From Ponticoccus alexandrii (GTDB lineage: Bacteria; Pseudomonadota; Alphaproteobacteria; Rhodobacterales; Rhodobacteraceae), in contig NZ_CP047166.1 of the NCBI RefSeq assembly GCF_016806125.1, positions 1,116,001 through 1,180,000 of the forward strand: a stretch of 64,000 bases of DNA, in the 5' to 3' direction. Below are positions 18,407-27,589 of this stretch, piece after piece; positions within the stretch are counted from its first letter, which is position 1; every line of letters starts with the position of its first letter. The notes below the pieces were generated by a model. That model was not told the origin of the DNA. It did not search any database and saw only the letters and a program-made list of their open reading frames with translations. The position numbers and the translations under genes are program-made.

Positions 18407-19420
18407 ATGATCCGGAAGAACCCCAGAAAAATGACTTTGCGTATGCCTCCAATCCTGACCTATGCGCTGCGGCGTCTGGTGCAGGCAATTCCCGTGGTCA
18501 TCTTGATCATGATCGGTACGTTCCTTTTGCTCAAACTCGCGCCCGGCGACACGGTCGATGCGCTTGTCGGCGACATGGGCGGCGCCGATGCCGAATTCAT
18601 CGCCCGGCTGCGGGCGGAATACGGGCTGGATCAGCCGATCTGGGTCCAGCTCTGGCGCTACATGACCAAGCTGGCCACATTCGATTTCGGTTGGTCCTTT
18701 GTTTACGAGCAGCCGGTATCGACCGTCCTGATGGACCGTCTCGGCACCACCCTGCTGCTGATGGCGGCATCGCTGAGCATCGCGTTCACGGTGGGCATCG
18801 CACTGGGGGCCATCGCCGCGCGACGGGCCTATTCCGCGACCGACAACATGATCTCCGTCCTTGGCCTGGTTTTCTATGCGACGCCGTCGTTCTTCTTGTC
18901 GCTGATGCTGATGCTGGTCTTCTCCGTCAAGCTCGGCTGGCTGCCGGTGGGCGGGATCAAGACCATCGCCGCTTTCTACACCGGCTGGGATCACGTCTGG
19001 GACGTCGCGCGCCACCTGATCATGCCGACGGCGGCGCTGTCGCTGATTTACCTTGCGTTCTACATGCGCCTGATGCGGGCCTCCGTGATGGAGGTCGCCG
19101 ACCTCGACTACGTCCGCACCGCCCGCGCGAAAGGGGCCCGGGAGGGCCGCCTGATGATTCACCACATCATGCGCAATGCGCTGTTGCCGGTCGTGACGCT
19201 TCTGGGGCTTCAGTTCTCGACCGTGCTGGGCGGTTCGATCGTGGTCGAAACCATCTTTACCCTGCCAGGACTGGGGCAGCTTGCCTACCAGTCCGTCGTG
19301 CAGCGCGACATGAACACGCTGATGGGGATCATTTTCCTCTGCGCCATCATCGTCGTCGTCGTCAATTTCATCACCGACCTGCTCTACGCACGTCTCGACA
19401 GCCGGATTGAACTCGCATGA
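18407..19420 (+). CDS. ABC transporter permease, DppB type
   Basis: Up to 337 residues with six transmembrane helices. The DppB N-terminal segment is TYALRRLVQAIPVVILIMIG, and the permease loop EAA motif is DYVRTARAKGAREGRLMIHH near 235. ATGs at 18407, 18431 and 18443 are all possible; the last two begin closer to the first helix, and 18431 has GGAAGA upstream. The stop overlaps the next permease gene by 4 bp. It forms the membrane channel with the following gene. Confidence 0.92.
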   Translation: MIRKNPRKMTLRMPPILTYALRRLVQAIPVVILIMIGTFLLLKLAPGDTVDALVGDMGGADAEFIARLRAEYGLDQPIWVQLWRYMTKLATFDFGWSFVYEQPVSTVLMDRLGTTLLLMAASLSIAFTVGIALGAIAARRAYSATDNMISVLGLVFYATPSFFLSLMLMLVFSVKLGWLPVGGIKTIAAFYTGWDHVWDVARHLIMPTAALSLIYLAFYMRLMRASVMEVADLDYVRTARAKGAREGRLMIHHIMRNALLPVVTLLGLQFSTVLGGSIVVETIFTLPGLGQLAYQSVVQRDMNTLMGIIFLCAIIVVVVNFITDLLYARLDSRIELA

Positions 19421-20292
19421 CCCTCTCGGATGCCCAGATCGCCCCGCCAGAGCCGCCGCGCTACGTCATGCTCTGGCGCCGCTACAAGCGCAACCGGGCC
19501 GCGCTGCTGGGGTTGGTGCTGTTCGTCGTCGTGGTGCTGATGGCGCTGTCGGCGGGACTTGTCGACCCGGGTGACCCGCTGCGCCGTGCCGGTGACCCGT
19601 TGACGCCGCCCTTCGTCAACTGGCAGACGCCGCTGGGCACTGACCAGCTGGGGCGGGATGTGCTCTCTGGCGTGCTTTACGGCGCGCGCATCTCGCTGCT
19701 GATCGGGGTGGTCGCCACGTTGGTCGCAATCGTCATCGGCGTCGTGATCGGCGCCCTGGCGGGGTATTTCGGCGGCTGGGTCGATGATGTTCTGATGCGC
19801 ATCACCGAGGCGTTCCAGACCATTCCGAATTTTGTCCTGCTGCTGGCGCTTGTCGCCATCATGGGCTCGAAGATCGAGTGGATCACGGTGGCGATCGGGA
19901 TCGTCAGCTGGACCGCGCCGGCCCGTATGGTGCGCGCCGAGTTCATGTCGCTGAGAGGGCGTGAATTCGTCGATGCGGCGCGCAATCTCGGTGTGTCGAA
20001 CACCGCCATCATCTTCCGCGAGATCCTGCCCAATGCCCTGCCGCCGATCGTGGTCTATGCCTCGGTCATCATGGCGCTGTCGATCCTGATGGAGAGCGCG
20101 CTGGCCTTTCTGGCATTGGGTGATCCGAACTATGCCAGCTGGGGCAACATGATCGGCCAGGGACGTGCCGTGCTGCGCACGGCCCCGTATTGCGCCGTGA
20201 TCCCCGGGGTCGTGATCATCCTGACCGTGCTCTCCTTCTCGCTGGTGGGTGAGGGGCTGAACGACGCGCTCAATCCAAGGCAGAAGAAATGA
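19417..20292 (+). CDS. ABC transporter permease, DppC type
   Basis: 291 residues with an N-terminal helix (RAALLGLVLFVVVVLMALSA), the DppC landmark TPLGTDQLGRDVLSGVLYGA near 70, and the EAA loop REFVDAARNLGVSNTAIIFR near 185. It pairs with the upstream DppB-type subunit; both ends overlap neighbours by 4 bp (ATGA), which is strong evidence for translational coupling. Confidence 0.94.
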   Translation: MTLSDAQIAPPEPPRYVMLWRRYKRNRAALLGLVLFVVVVLMALSAGLVDPGDPLRRAGDPLTPPFVNWQTPLGTDQLGRDVLSGVLYGARISLLIGVVATLVAIVIGVVIGALAGYFGGWVDDVLMRITEAFQTIPNFVLLLALVAIMGSKIEWITVAIGIVSWTAPARMVRAEFMSLRGREFVDAARNLGVSNTAIIFREILPNALPPIVVYASVIMALSILMESALAFLALGDPNYASWGNMIGQGRAVLRTAPYCAVIPGVVIILTVLSFSLVGEGLNDALNPRQKK

Positions 20293-21935
20293 CTGAGACA
20301 CCTGAATTCGTTCTCGAGCTTCAGAAGCTGGAGATCTCGCTGCCCAAGGGCGCCGACCGCCCCTATGCGCTTGAATCGCTCGACCTGACCATCAAGTCGG
20401 GAGAGATTGTCTGCCTGGTCGGGGAAAGCGGTTCCGGGAAATCGCTCTGCGCGGGGGCGATCATGGGCCTGTTGCCCGAACCTCTGGTGCGTGTCACCGG
20501 CGGGACGGTCAGGTTCATGGGCGAAGAGCTTCTGGGGAAATCCGAGGCGCAGATGCGTGCGCTCCGCGGAGCCGATATCTCGATGATCTTCCAAGAGCCG
20601 ATGACTGCGCTCAACCCCCAGAAAACCGTGGGCTGGCAGATCGACGAGGTGTTGCGCCTGCACACGAAGATGAACAAGGCAAAGCGCAAGGAACGTGCCA
20701 TCGAGATGCTCGAACGCGTTCACATTCCCGATCCGCACTCGGCCTACAATGCCTATCCGCACCAGATCTCGGGCGGGCAACGGCAACGGGTGATGATCGC
20801 GATGTCGCTGGTGCTGTCGCCGAAGCTGATCATCGCGGACGAGCCGACCACGGCGCTCGATGTGACCACCCAGTTGCAAATCCTCAAACTCATTCGTGAG
20901 CTTCAGGAAGAGGAAGGGGCGGGGGTACTCTTCATCACCCACGACTTCGGCGTGGTGGCAGAGATTGCCGACAAGGTCGCCGTGCTCTGCCGGGGCGAGC
21001 TGGTGGAAAGCGGCACGACGGATGCAGTGCTCAATCACCCGCAACACCCCTATACCAGAGCGCTGATCGGCGCCGTGCCTGCACTCACCCCGCCGCCGGT
21101 CAAAGCCGCGTCTGACGCGCCGGTCGTGCTTAGGGGCACGGGGCTGAAAAAGACCTTTGCCGCACGCGGCGGATTGCTTTCGGGCAAGCGCAAGGCGGTG
21201 ACGGCGGTCAAGGACCTTTCCTTCGAGCTGCGCCAGGGCGAAACCCTTGGCGTCGTCGGCGAAAGCGGGTCCGGCAAGACCACCGTATCGCGCATCGTCA
21301 CCCGTCTGCTGGAATGTGACCAGGGTTCTGTCGAGCTGGACGGCACCGACCTTCTGGCCGCCACCCCGCGCGAGATGCGCGCCATGCGCAAACATATCCA
21401 GATGGTGTTTCAGGACCCGATGGCCTCGCTCAATCCGCGCAAACGGGTGGTCGACTTGATCGCCCAAGGGCCCATCGTTCATGGCGCCGATCCGAAAAAG
21501 GCCCGCGAGGATGCCAAGCGGCTGCTGGAGCTGGTTGAACTGTCCCCTGCCGCCGCCAACCGCTTTCCGCATGAGTTTTCCGGCGGTCAGCGCCAGCGCA
21601 TCGGCATCGCACGGGCGCTTGCGATGGAGCCGAAGGTGATCGTCGCCGATGAGCCGGTTTCCGCGCTGGACGTATCGGTGCAGGCGCAGGTGCTGAAACT
21701 CCTTGCCGACCTGCGCGACCGGCTCAACCTGTCGCTGCTTTTCGTCACCCACGACCTGCGCGTCGCGGCCCAGCTCTGCGACCGGATCATCGTCATGCAG
21801 AAGGGTGAGATCGTCGAACACGGCCTGACCGCCGAGGTCTTCGCCAACCCGCAACACGCCTACACGCAAAACCTGCTCTCTTCCATTCCGGGCCGCGACT
21901 GGACACCTCCATCCCTGCGCCCGGATGCCGCCTGA
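20289..21935 (+). CDS. Fused dipeptide-type ABC ATPase (DppD-DppF)
   Basis: 548 residues with two complete ATPase halves. Walker A motifs are [13 protein letters not shown] (near 45) and [13 protein letters not shown] (near 320). Both halves have intact signatures ([28 protein letters not shown]) and Walker B motifs ([22 protein letters not shown]). One polypeptide therefore drives the importer, as is common for this transporter family. It overlaps dppC by 4 bp and lies 6 bp before the PLP enzyme. Confidence 0.95.
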   Translation: MTETPEFVLELQKLEISLPKGADRPYALESLDLTIKSGEIVCLVGESGSGKSLCAGAIMGLLPEPLVRVTGGTVRFMGEELLGKSEAQMRALRGADISMIFQEPMTALNPQKTVGWQIDEVLRLHTKMNKAKRKERAIEMLERVHIPDPHSAYNAYPHQISGGQRQRVMIAMSLVLSPKLIIADEPTTALDVTTQLQILKLIRELQEEEGAGVLFITHDFGVVAEIADKVAVLCRGELVESGTTDAVLNHPQHPYTRALIGAVPALTPPPVKAASDAPVVLRGTGLKKTFAARGGLLSGKRKAVTAVKDLSFELRQGETLGVVGESGSGKTTVSRIVTRLLECDQGSVELDGTDLLAATPREMRAMRKHIQMVFQDPMASLNPRKRVVDLIAQGPIVHGADPKKAREDAKRLLELVELSPAAANRFPHEFSGGQRQRIGIARALAMEPKVIVADEPVSALDVSVQAQVLKLLADLRDRLNLSLLFVTHDLRVAAQLCDRIIVMQKGEIVEHGLTAEVFANPQHAYTQNLLSSIPGRDWTPPSLRPDAA

Positions 21936-21941
21936 GGATTT

Positions 21942-23570
21942 ATGATGTCACTGGAATTCAAAGATATCCGTAGCGCTCTGATCGGCGAGGGGGCGGCCAT
22001 ATCCGGCCCGTTCGGCCCGCGCGCCCTGATCTATGCGGATTATGTTGCTTCGGGCCGCGCGCTTGGTTTCATCGAAGACGCGATCCGCACCCATGTTCTT
22101 CCCTACTATGGCAACACCCACACCGAGACCTCTTTTGTCGGGCGCCGCACCACGCAGTTGCGTGAAATGGCGCGCGAGGCGGTGCGCAACGCGGTCGATG
22201 CGGATGAGAACCACGCGGTGATCTTCACCGGCGCCGGGGCGACCGGCGCGGTCGACAAGCTGGTGCAGACCTTTGCCATGAAGGGCCTTGCGCAGGGGGT
22301 CGTTTTCGTCGGCCCCTACGAGCATCACTCGAACGATCTGCCCTGGCGCGAATGCGGGGCGGAACTGGTGCGGATCCCGTTGAATGCGGCAGGGACGATC
22401 TGTCTTGAGGCGCTGGAGCGCGCGCTTGAAGCCCATACGGAGGCCCCGCTTAAGATCGGCGCCTTCTCGGCCGCCTCGAACGTTACCGGCGTGCGCACCG
22501 ACCTGCGCGCCATTGCCCGTCTGCTTCATGCGCATGACGCGTTCTGCGTCGCCGATTTTGCCGCTGCCGCGCCCTATATGCCGGTGGCGCTTGCCGAAAC
22601 TTCAAAGGGCGCGGGCGACCGGATCGACGCGGCCGTGATCTCGCCGCATAAATTCCCCGGCGGCCCCGGCGCCTCCGGTGTTCTGATCGCCGAGCGCAGC
22701 CTGTTTGATACCGCGCGCCCGGCACTGACGGGGGGCGGCACGGTGAGCTATGTCACCGCCGAGGGGCACAGCTACATCACCGACCCCGAGCATCGTGAAG
22801 AGGGCGGCACACCGGCGATTGTCGACAACATCCGCGCCGGCATGGTGATGCAGCTGAAACGCGACATGGACGAGGCGCGTGTCGAAGCCCGCGAAACCGT
22901 GCTGACCCGCCGGATGGAAGAGGCCCTGCGCGCCATTCCGGGGATGGAGCTGTTGGGGCCGTCGAACGTGCCGCGCCTGGGGATCTTCTCGTTCAACCTG
23001 CGCGTCAAAGGCAAGTTGCTGCATCACAACTATGTTGTGGCGCTGCTGAACGACCTGTTTGGCATCCAGGCACGGGGCGGGTGTTCCTGTGCCGGGCCCT
23101 ATGGCCATGCGCTGCTGAATATCGACCCGAGCACCAGTGCGCGGCATGAGGCCGCCGTTCATCAGGGCCATTCGATCTTCCGCCCCGGTTGGGCGCGGTT
23201 TGGCGTGAACTGGTTCTTCGAGGACGAAGACGTGGACAAGATCGCCGCCGCGATCCGCTTCGTGGCCGAGCATGGGCTTGAAATGCTGGCCTACTACCGG
23301 CTGGACGCGGTCGAAGGCATCTGGCGCGCCACGCCCGACTTTGAAGACTCCTGTCCCCCGGCGCTGTCCGCACTTTGGGAAACGCGGACAGGGCAGGCGG
23401 ACACCGCGCCCGATTTCGCCACCTGCCTGGCGCAGGCCGAGGCGCTGGCCGGCTCCGCTACGGCTCTGGACTGTTGTGCCGGGCCGGACCTGTCCGCCGA
23501 GGAAGAGGCGCTGCGCTGGTTCTGGCTGCCGCAGGAGGTGAAGCGGCTGACCAACGAAGGGGCCGCGTGA
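21942..23570 (+). CDS. Cysteine-desulfurase-like class V aminotransferase
   Basis: 542 residues. It has the PLP fold of SufS/IscS-type enzymes: a PLP lysine in VISPHKFPGGPGASG (about residue 237), FVGPYEHHSNDLPWRECGAE near 127, and a catalytic-site cysteine region RGGCSCAGPYGHALLNID near 380. The enzyme is about 130 residues longer than standard desulfurases and its C-terminal extension contains CCAGPDLS. The family either splits cysteine to alanine and sulfane sulphur or acts as a C-S or C-N lyase. Here, downstream of an importer and beside an ATC hydrolase, a catabolic role on a cysteine-derived substrate is the best inference. Confidence 0.82.
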   Translation: MMSLEFKDIRSALIGEGAAISGPFGPRALIYADYVASGRALGFIEDAIRTHVLPYYGNTHTETSFVGRRTTQLREMAREAVRNAVDADENHAVIFTGAGATGAVDKLVQTFAMKGLAQGVVFVGPYEHHSNDLPWRECGAELVRIPLNAAGTICLEALERALEAHTEAPLKIGAFSAASNVTGVRTDLRAIARLLHAHDAFCVADFAAAAPYMPVALAETSKGAGDRIDAAVISPHKFPGGPGASGVLIAERSLFDTARPALTGGGTVSYVTAEGHSYITDPEHREEGGTPAIVDNIRAGMVMQLKRDMDEARVEARETVLTRRMEEALRAIPGMELLGPSNVPRLGIFSFNLRVKGKLLHHNYVVALLNDLFGIQARGGCSCAGPYGHALLNIDPSTSARHEAAVHQGHSIFRPGWARFGVNWFFEDEDVDKIAAAIRFVAEHGLEMLAYYRLDAVEGIWRATPDFEDSCPPALSALWETRTGQADTAPDFATCLAQAEALAGSATALDCCAGPDLSAEEEALRWFWLPQEVKRLTNEGAA

Positions 23571-24868
23571 TGTCCGTCGAGTTCCCAAAATCGCTTTGGG
23601 CCGCCACCGCCCCCGCGCGCGCATTGTCAGCCCCGCTCTCGGGTGCCGAGGAGACCGATGTTGCCGTGATCGGCGCGGGCTTTACCGGCCTGTCCGCCGC
23701 CATCGAGGCCCGCAAGCGCGGCCATGCGGTCACCGTCGTTGAAGGCAAGGCCGCAGGTTGGGGCGCGTCGGGCCGAAACAACGGGCAGGTCATTCCGATC
23801 CTCACCTCTGCCGAACCCGATGTCTGGGTGTCGCGCTACGGCGAGGCGGGCAAACGCATGGTGCGGCTGATTGGCAATTCCGGCGATGTGCTGTTCGACC
23901 TGGTGCGCGAATTCGACATGCAGGCCGAGGCGGAACAGAATGGCTGGTTTCAACCCGCCCACAGCCCCGGTCGTGTGAAGCTGTCGCAAAAGCGCGTCGA
24001 GGCCTGGCAACGCCATGGCTTCCCGGCAGAGTTGAAAGACGCCACAGAATGCGCCGAGCTGCTGGGTACCGATTTCTGGTACGGCGGCATGTACAACCCG
24101 ACGGGCGGTCATATCAACCCGCTTGCTCTGGCGCGGGAAATGGCGCGCGTGGCCGAGCATCTTGGCGCGGTGATCCATGAAGACAGCCCGGTGATTTCCT
24201 ATGAACGGGCTGGCAGCGCATGGGTGATCAAAACGGCGCAGGGTACGCTGAAAGCGCGCGCCCTGATCCTTGCCACGAATGCCTACACGGGTGAGTTGGC
24301 CTCGCGGCTGGCGCCTCGCATCGCCCGCTCTGTTGTGCCGGTACTGAGCTGGCAAATGGCGACGGAGCCGGTGGGCGATAATCTGCGCCGTCAAATCCTG
24401 CCGGGCCGTCAGGCCGTCTCTGACACGCGCGGCGATCTGCGGTTCTTCCGCTACGACGCGCGCAACCGGTTGATTACCGGCGGGGCGGTTATGGGGTCCT
24501 TCGATGTCGCCAACCGGGTGCGCAGGAAAGCGGCCCGCAGCCTTGCCGAGGCCTTCCCGGATCTGGGCGTGCCGGAAATGACCCATGTCTGGTCAGGCTA
24601 TATCGGCATGAACTGGGATCGCTTCCCGCGCGTCCACAAACTTGGCCCCGATGGTTGGGCGTGGGTCGGCTGCAATGGGCGGGGCGTCGCGCTTGGCACC
24701 TCTTTGGGGCGCGAACTGGCGCGTGCCGCCACCGGCCAGCCCGAAGATGAACTGGCCCTGCCGGTGACCGAGCCGGATCCCTTCCCGGTGCATGGTTTCG
24801 TGCGCCGATTTGCCCCCACCTATCTGGCCTGGCTCAAGCGTCAGGATCGAAAGGAAGTGAAGCTATGA
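23570..24868 (+). CDS. FAD-dependent amine/amino-acid oxidoreductase (OrdL/DadA-like)
   Basis: 432 residues with a dinucleotide-binding motif VAVIGAGFTGLSAAIEARKR near 30, the ASGRNNGQVIP segment near 65 that contacts the isoalloxazine ring in this group, and a C-terminal GWAWVGCNGRGVALGTSLGR. It resembles gamma-glutamylputrescine oxidoreductase (OrdL/PuuB) and other D-amino-acid or imino-acid oxidases. The ATG shares one base with the previous stop (TGATG). The substrate is unknown; an imine or ring oxidation in the pathway is plausible. Confidence 0.85.
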   Translation: MSVEFPKSLWAATAPARALSAPLSGAEETDVAVIGAGFTGLSAAIEARKRGHAVTVVEGKAAGWGASGRNNGQVIPILTSAEPDVWVSRYGEAGKRMVRLIGNSGDVLFDLVREFDMQAEAEQNGWFQPAHSPGRVKLSQKRVEAWQRHGFPAELKDATECAELLGTDFWYGGMYNPTGGHINPLALAREMARVAEHLGAVIHEDSPVISYERAGSAWVIKTAQGTLKARALILATNAYTGELASRLAPRIARSVVPVLSWQMATEPVGDNLRRQILPGRQAVSDTRGDLRFFRYDARNRLITGGAVMGSFDVANRVRRKAARSLAEAFPDLGVPEMTHVWSGYIGMNWDRFPRVHKLGPDGWAWVGCNGRGVALGTSLGRELARAATGQPEDELALPVTEPDPFPVHGFVRRFAPTYLAWLKRQDRKEVKL

Positions 24869-25359
24869 CCGAAGAGAAAAAGATGGACCTGAACGACGTT
24901 CCGATCCTCCTGCGCCGCCGGATCGAGGCGATGATGCTCAAACATGTGCTCGATGTGATCACCGAGCGTTCGGGCCGTGAAGAAGCCGAAGCCGTGATCG
25001 GTGCGGCATGCTCGAAATCCGCGATTGAGCAGGGGCAGATGCTGGCGGAAGAGCTGGGCCACGCGCCGGATCTGACGGATTTCGCCGCGATCCAGCCGAA
25101 CTGGACGCGCGAGGATGCGCTGCGGATCGAGACCATCGAGATGTCCGAGGAAAAGATGGATTTCAACGTGGTGAAATGCCGGTACGCGGAGATGTATCAC
25201 GAGATGGGGCTGGGCGACATCGGCCACCTGCTGTCTTGCAACCGCGATGGCGATTTCTGCATCGGCTACAACCCGGAGATCGAAATGACACGGACCCAGA
25301 CGATCATGAAGGGCGCCAGCCATTGTGACTTTCGCTACCGTATGAAGAAGGAGGCCTGA
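24865..25359 (+). CDS. L-2-amino-thiazoline-4-carboxylate (ATC) hydrolase family protein
   Basis: 164 residues. The C-terminal half carries the family hallmark: MYHEMGLGDIGHLLSCNRD, then FCIGYNPEIEMTRTQTIMKG, then HCDFRYRMK. Characterised members open the thiazoline ring of L-ATC to N-carbamoyl-L-cysteine. The conserved cysteines (C25 region of CRYAE, SCNRD, HCDF) are present. It overlaps the FAD enzyme gene by 4 bp and is followed after 4 bp by an M20 amidohydrolase, the enzyme class expected to remove the carbamoyl group. The family match is strong; the actual substrate in this organism is inferred. Confidence 0.85.
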   Translation: MTEEKKMDLNDVPILLRRRIEAMMLKHVLDVITERSGREEAEAVIGAACSKSAIEQGQMLAEELGHAPDLTDFAAIQPNWTREDALRIETIEMSEEKMDFNVVKCRYAEMYHEMGLGDIGHLLSCNRDGDFCIGYNPEIEMTRTQTIMKGASHCDFRYRMKKEA

Positions 25360-25363
25360 AGAC

Positions 25364-26533
25364 ATGGCTGTCGAGAACTGGGTCGCCAAAGAGGTCGCGG
25401 AGCTGACGGAGTTCCGCCGCGATCTGCATATGAATCCCGAGCTGTTGTATGACGTGGAGCGCACGGCGCAGAAAGTGGCCGAGGCCCTCCGCGCCGCGGG
25501 GGTCGACGAGGTCCACGAGGGCATCGGCAGGACCGGAGTCGTCGGTGTCATCCGGGGCCAGAGCAACGCTTCCGGGCGCAGTATCGGTCTGCGCGCCGAT
25601 ATGGATGCACTGCCGATCATCGAGGAAACCGGCAAGCCCTACGCCTCGCAGGTGCCTGGCAAGATGCACGCCTGCGGTCATGACGGCCACACCACGATGC
25701 TCTTGGGGGCGGCGCGTCATCTGGCGGAAAGCCGGGTGTTTGACGGCACCGTGATGGTGATCTTTCAGCCTGCCGAAGAGGGCGGCGCCGGGGCGCGCGC
25801 GATGATCGAGGACGGGCTTTTCACCCGCTGGCCCTGCAATGAGGTCTATGGCATGCACAATCGCCCGAACCTTCCGGTCGGGCAGTTCACCATCAATTCC
25901 GGCCCGATCATGGGGTCCGTCGATGAGGTGAAAATCACGATCACCGGACGGGGCGGTCATGCCGCGCGGCCCGAACAGACCATCGATCCGCTGCCCATCG
26001 CGGGCGCGTTGTTGCAGGCGGTGCAGACGCTGACCTCGCGCAACCTCGATCCGATCGACAGTGCGGTGATCTCGCTGTGCACCATTCAGTCGGGCAACGC
26101 GTTCAACGTCATTCCGCAGGATGTCACCCTGACCGGCACCGTGCGCACGCTGCGTGAAGAGGTGCGGGACATGATCGAGGACCGTCTCACGGCCATGGTC
26201 GGCAACATTGCCGCCGCCTTCGGCGCGGTTGGCACGACCGAGTACCTGCGCCACTACCCGGTGACGGTGAACCATGAACGCGAGACCGGGCTGGCCGCCA
26301 GTGCGGCGCAGGAAGTGGCCGGTGTCGAGAATGTCCATCTCGACATGCCGCAGACGCTGGGCGGAGAGGATTTTTCCTTTATGCTCAACGAAGTGCCGGG
26401 AGCGATGATCAATGTCGGCAACGGGCCATCCGCGGCGCTGCATCACCCGCAGTACGATTTCAACGATGATGTGATCGCTTGGGGCAGTTCCTATTGGACG
26501 ACTCTGGTGCGCCAGAGGTTGCCGCTGACCTGA
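25364..26533 (+). CDS. M20-family amidohydrolase / aminoacylase
   Basis: 389 residues of the hippurate-hydrolase/N-acyl-amino-acid amidohydrolase group. Metal-binding motifs are RADMDALPI near 80, GKMHACGHDGHTTML near 100, QPAEEGGAGARAMIEDG near 135 and GGEDFSFML near 340; the dimerisation domain starts near 185 (TGRGGHAARPEQTIDPL). It would hydrolyse an amide or carbamoyl bond to free an amino acid. As the last gene of the operon, next to the ATC hydrolase, a role in releasing cysteine or a related amino acid is likely. RBS GGAGG lies 8 bp upstream. Confidence 0.9.
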   Translation: MAVENWVAKEVAELTEFRRDLHMNPELLYDVERTAQKVAEALRAAGVDEVHEGIGRTGVVGVIRGQSNASGRSIGLRADMDALPIIEETGKPYASQVPGKMHACGHDGHTTMLLGAARHLAESRVFDGTVMVIFQPAEEGGAGARAMIEDGLFTRWPCNEVYGMHNRPNLPVGQFTINSGPIMGSVDEVKITITGRGGHAARPEQTIDPLPIAGALLQAVQTLTSRNLDPIDSAVISLCTIQSGNAFNVIPQDVTLTGTVRTLREEVRDMIEDRLTAMVGNIAAAFGAVGTTEYLRHYPVTVNHERETGLAASAAQEVAGVENVHLDMPQTLGGEDFSFMLNEVPGAMINVGNGPSAALHHPQYDFNDDVIAWGSSYWTTLVRQRLPLT

Positions 26534-27589
26534 ACGCCGTTTTGAACACAACGCAATGGCACGACCTATCCGCTTCTGCGCCAACAGGATCGGCAGTGTA
26601 ACCTTCGCATCAGGTTGCCCGCCGATCACGCGCCGCATTCCAACATGACGCCGGGGGCGACGCGGCAGGTGGTAGCAGCGGTTACCGCGTAACCTGTGAA
26701 GAGCCTGTCCTATCTGATCCTGTCGAGGCCGCGCGGCTAAGCGTGGCCCCAACGATGGACCGGAACGATTGATATTTGAACCCAACGGCTTGATGGCTTC
26801 GTGTGCACCATGTGTGCGATAAGACCTCGCCGCCACGCGCGTTATTTCGGGCGCGTGGCTACCCCCGCGTCGCGGCCGGCCTGCATCCTGAGAAGCTTGC
26901 CTCTACATACTGGTGTAACGTCTTGGGGCGGGCTATGCCCGGCCTGAGCCCACGGCACCTAACACTCATTCCCGTCATTCCTCCTGCGAGCGAAGAAGGT
27001 CCGGTATAGGCATCTGCGCAATGATACCCACCGACTGGGTGTTGCGCATTTTAGAGGAATGGAGCCGAACCAATATTGTACGAAATACCCGATGATCGGT
27101 TTGCAGTCTGGGTGCGCTCAAAAACGATGTGTGTTCTAAAGGCATGGACGTCGCGTTTCGTTTCGGCTTTGCGGATCAGCAGGGGCGCAGGAACACAAAC
27201 TTACCTTTCGACGCCGTTTATGCGATCCGAAAGATCGCGTGACAGATTACCTGGCCGAGAGATGGGTTTCCCACCACTATTGACGGAACAACATGGATTT
27301 TCAGAGACTAAGCGCCGCAACTTTACTTTTTTTCAAACTTCGCGACAGGACTGGTTTTGGCTCTAATGATTCAAGGCAGGAACGACAGGCCCGGTGCTTC
27401 TCTTGCATCGACTGGAAATCGGACTGAGCGGGAGGGGCAGGTGCCGCTAACCACGATCGACATTGCTGAAGGCTGGACCGAGCGTCGTCAAGACTGGGCG
27501 GTTGCGGTCGTTGGAACGCGCGAGGTGTGGATGCAGAGCCCGTATTTCGGAGCGACAGCCGCCAACCTGATGAACCGGCGTACGGCCCA
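26534..27589. other. Long non-coding or decayed stretch
   Basis: About 1.06 kb without a supportable gene. Short frames exist (for example 27357-27593 and 27076-27366) but show no domain, no clear RBS and unusual amino-acid composition. Base composition is more AT-rich after 26990 than in flanking operons. It probably holds the cyo promoter near its right end and old gene debris. A hairpin at 27015-27048 is listed separately. Confidence 0.45.
27015..27048. other. Two-tier hairpin of unknown role
   Basis: TGCGCAA (27015-27021) pairs with TTGCGCA (27042-27048); inside it ACCCA pairs with TGGGT around a 5-base loop. It is followed by TTTT, so it could be a terminator on the plus strand, but no gene ends immediately upstream. 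It could also be a repeat-type palindrome. Confidence 0.4.

Noticed and set aside
27071-27366. A possible gene between the M20 gene and cyoA
   Set aside because: No motif, no RBS, atypical composition; kept only as part of the non-coding stretch.
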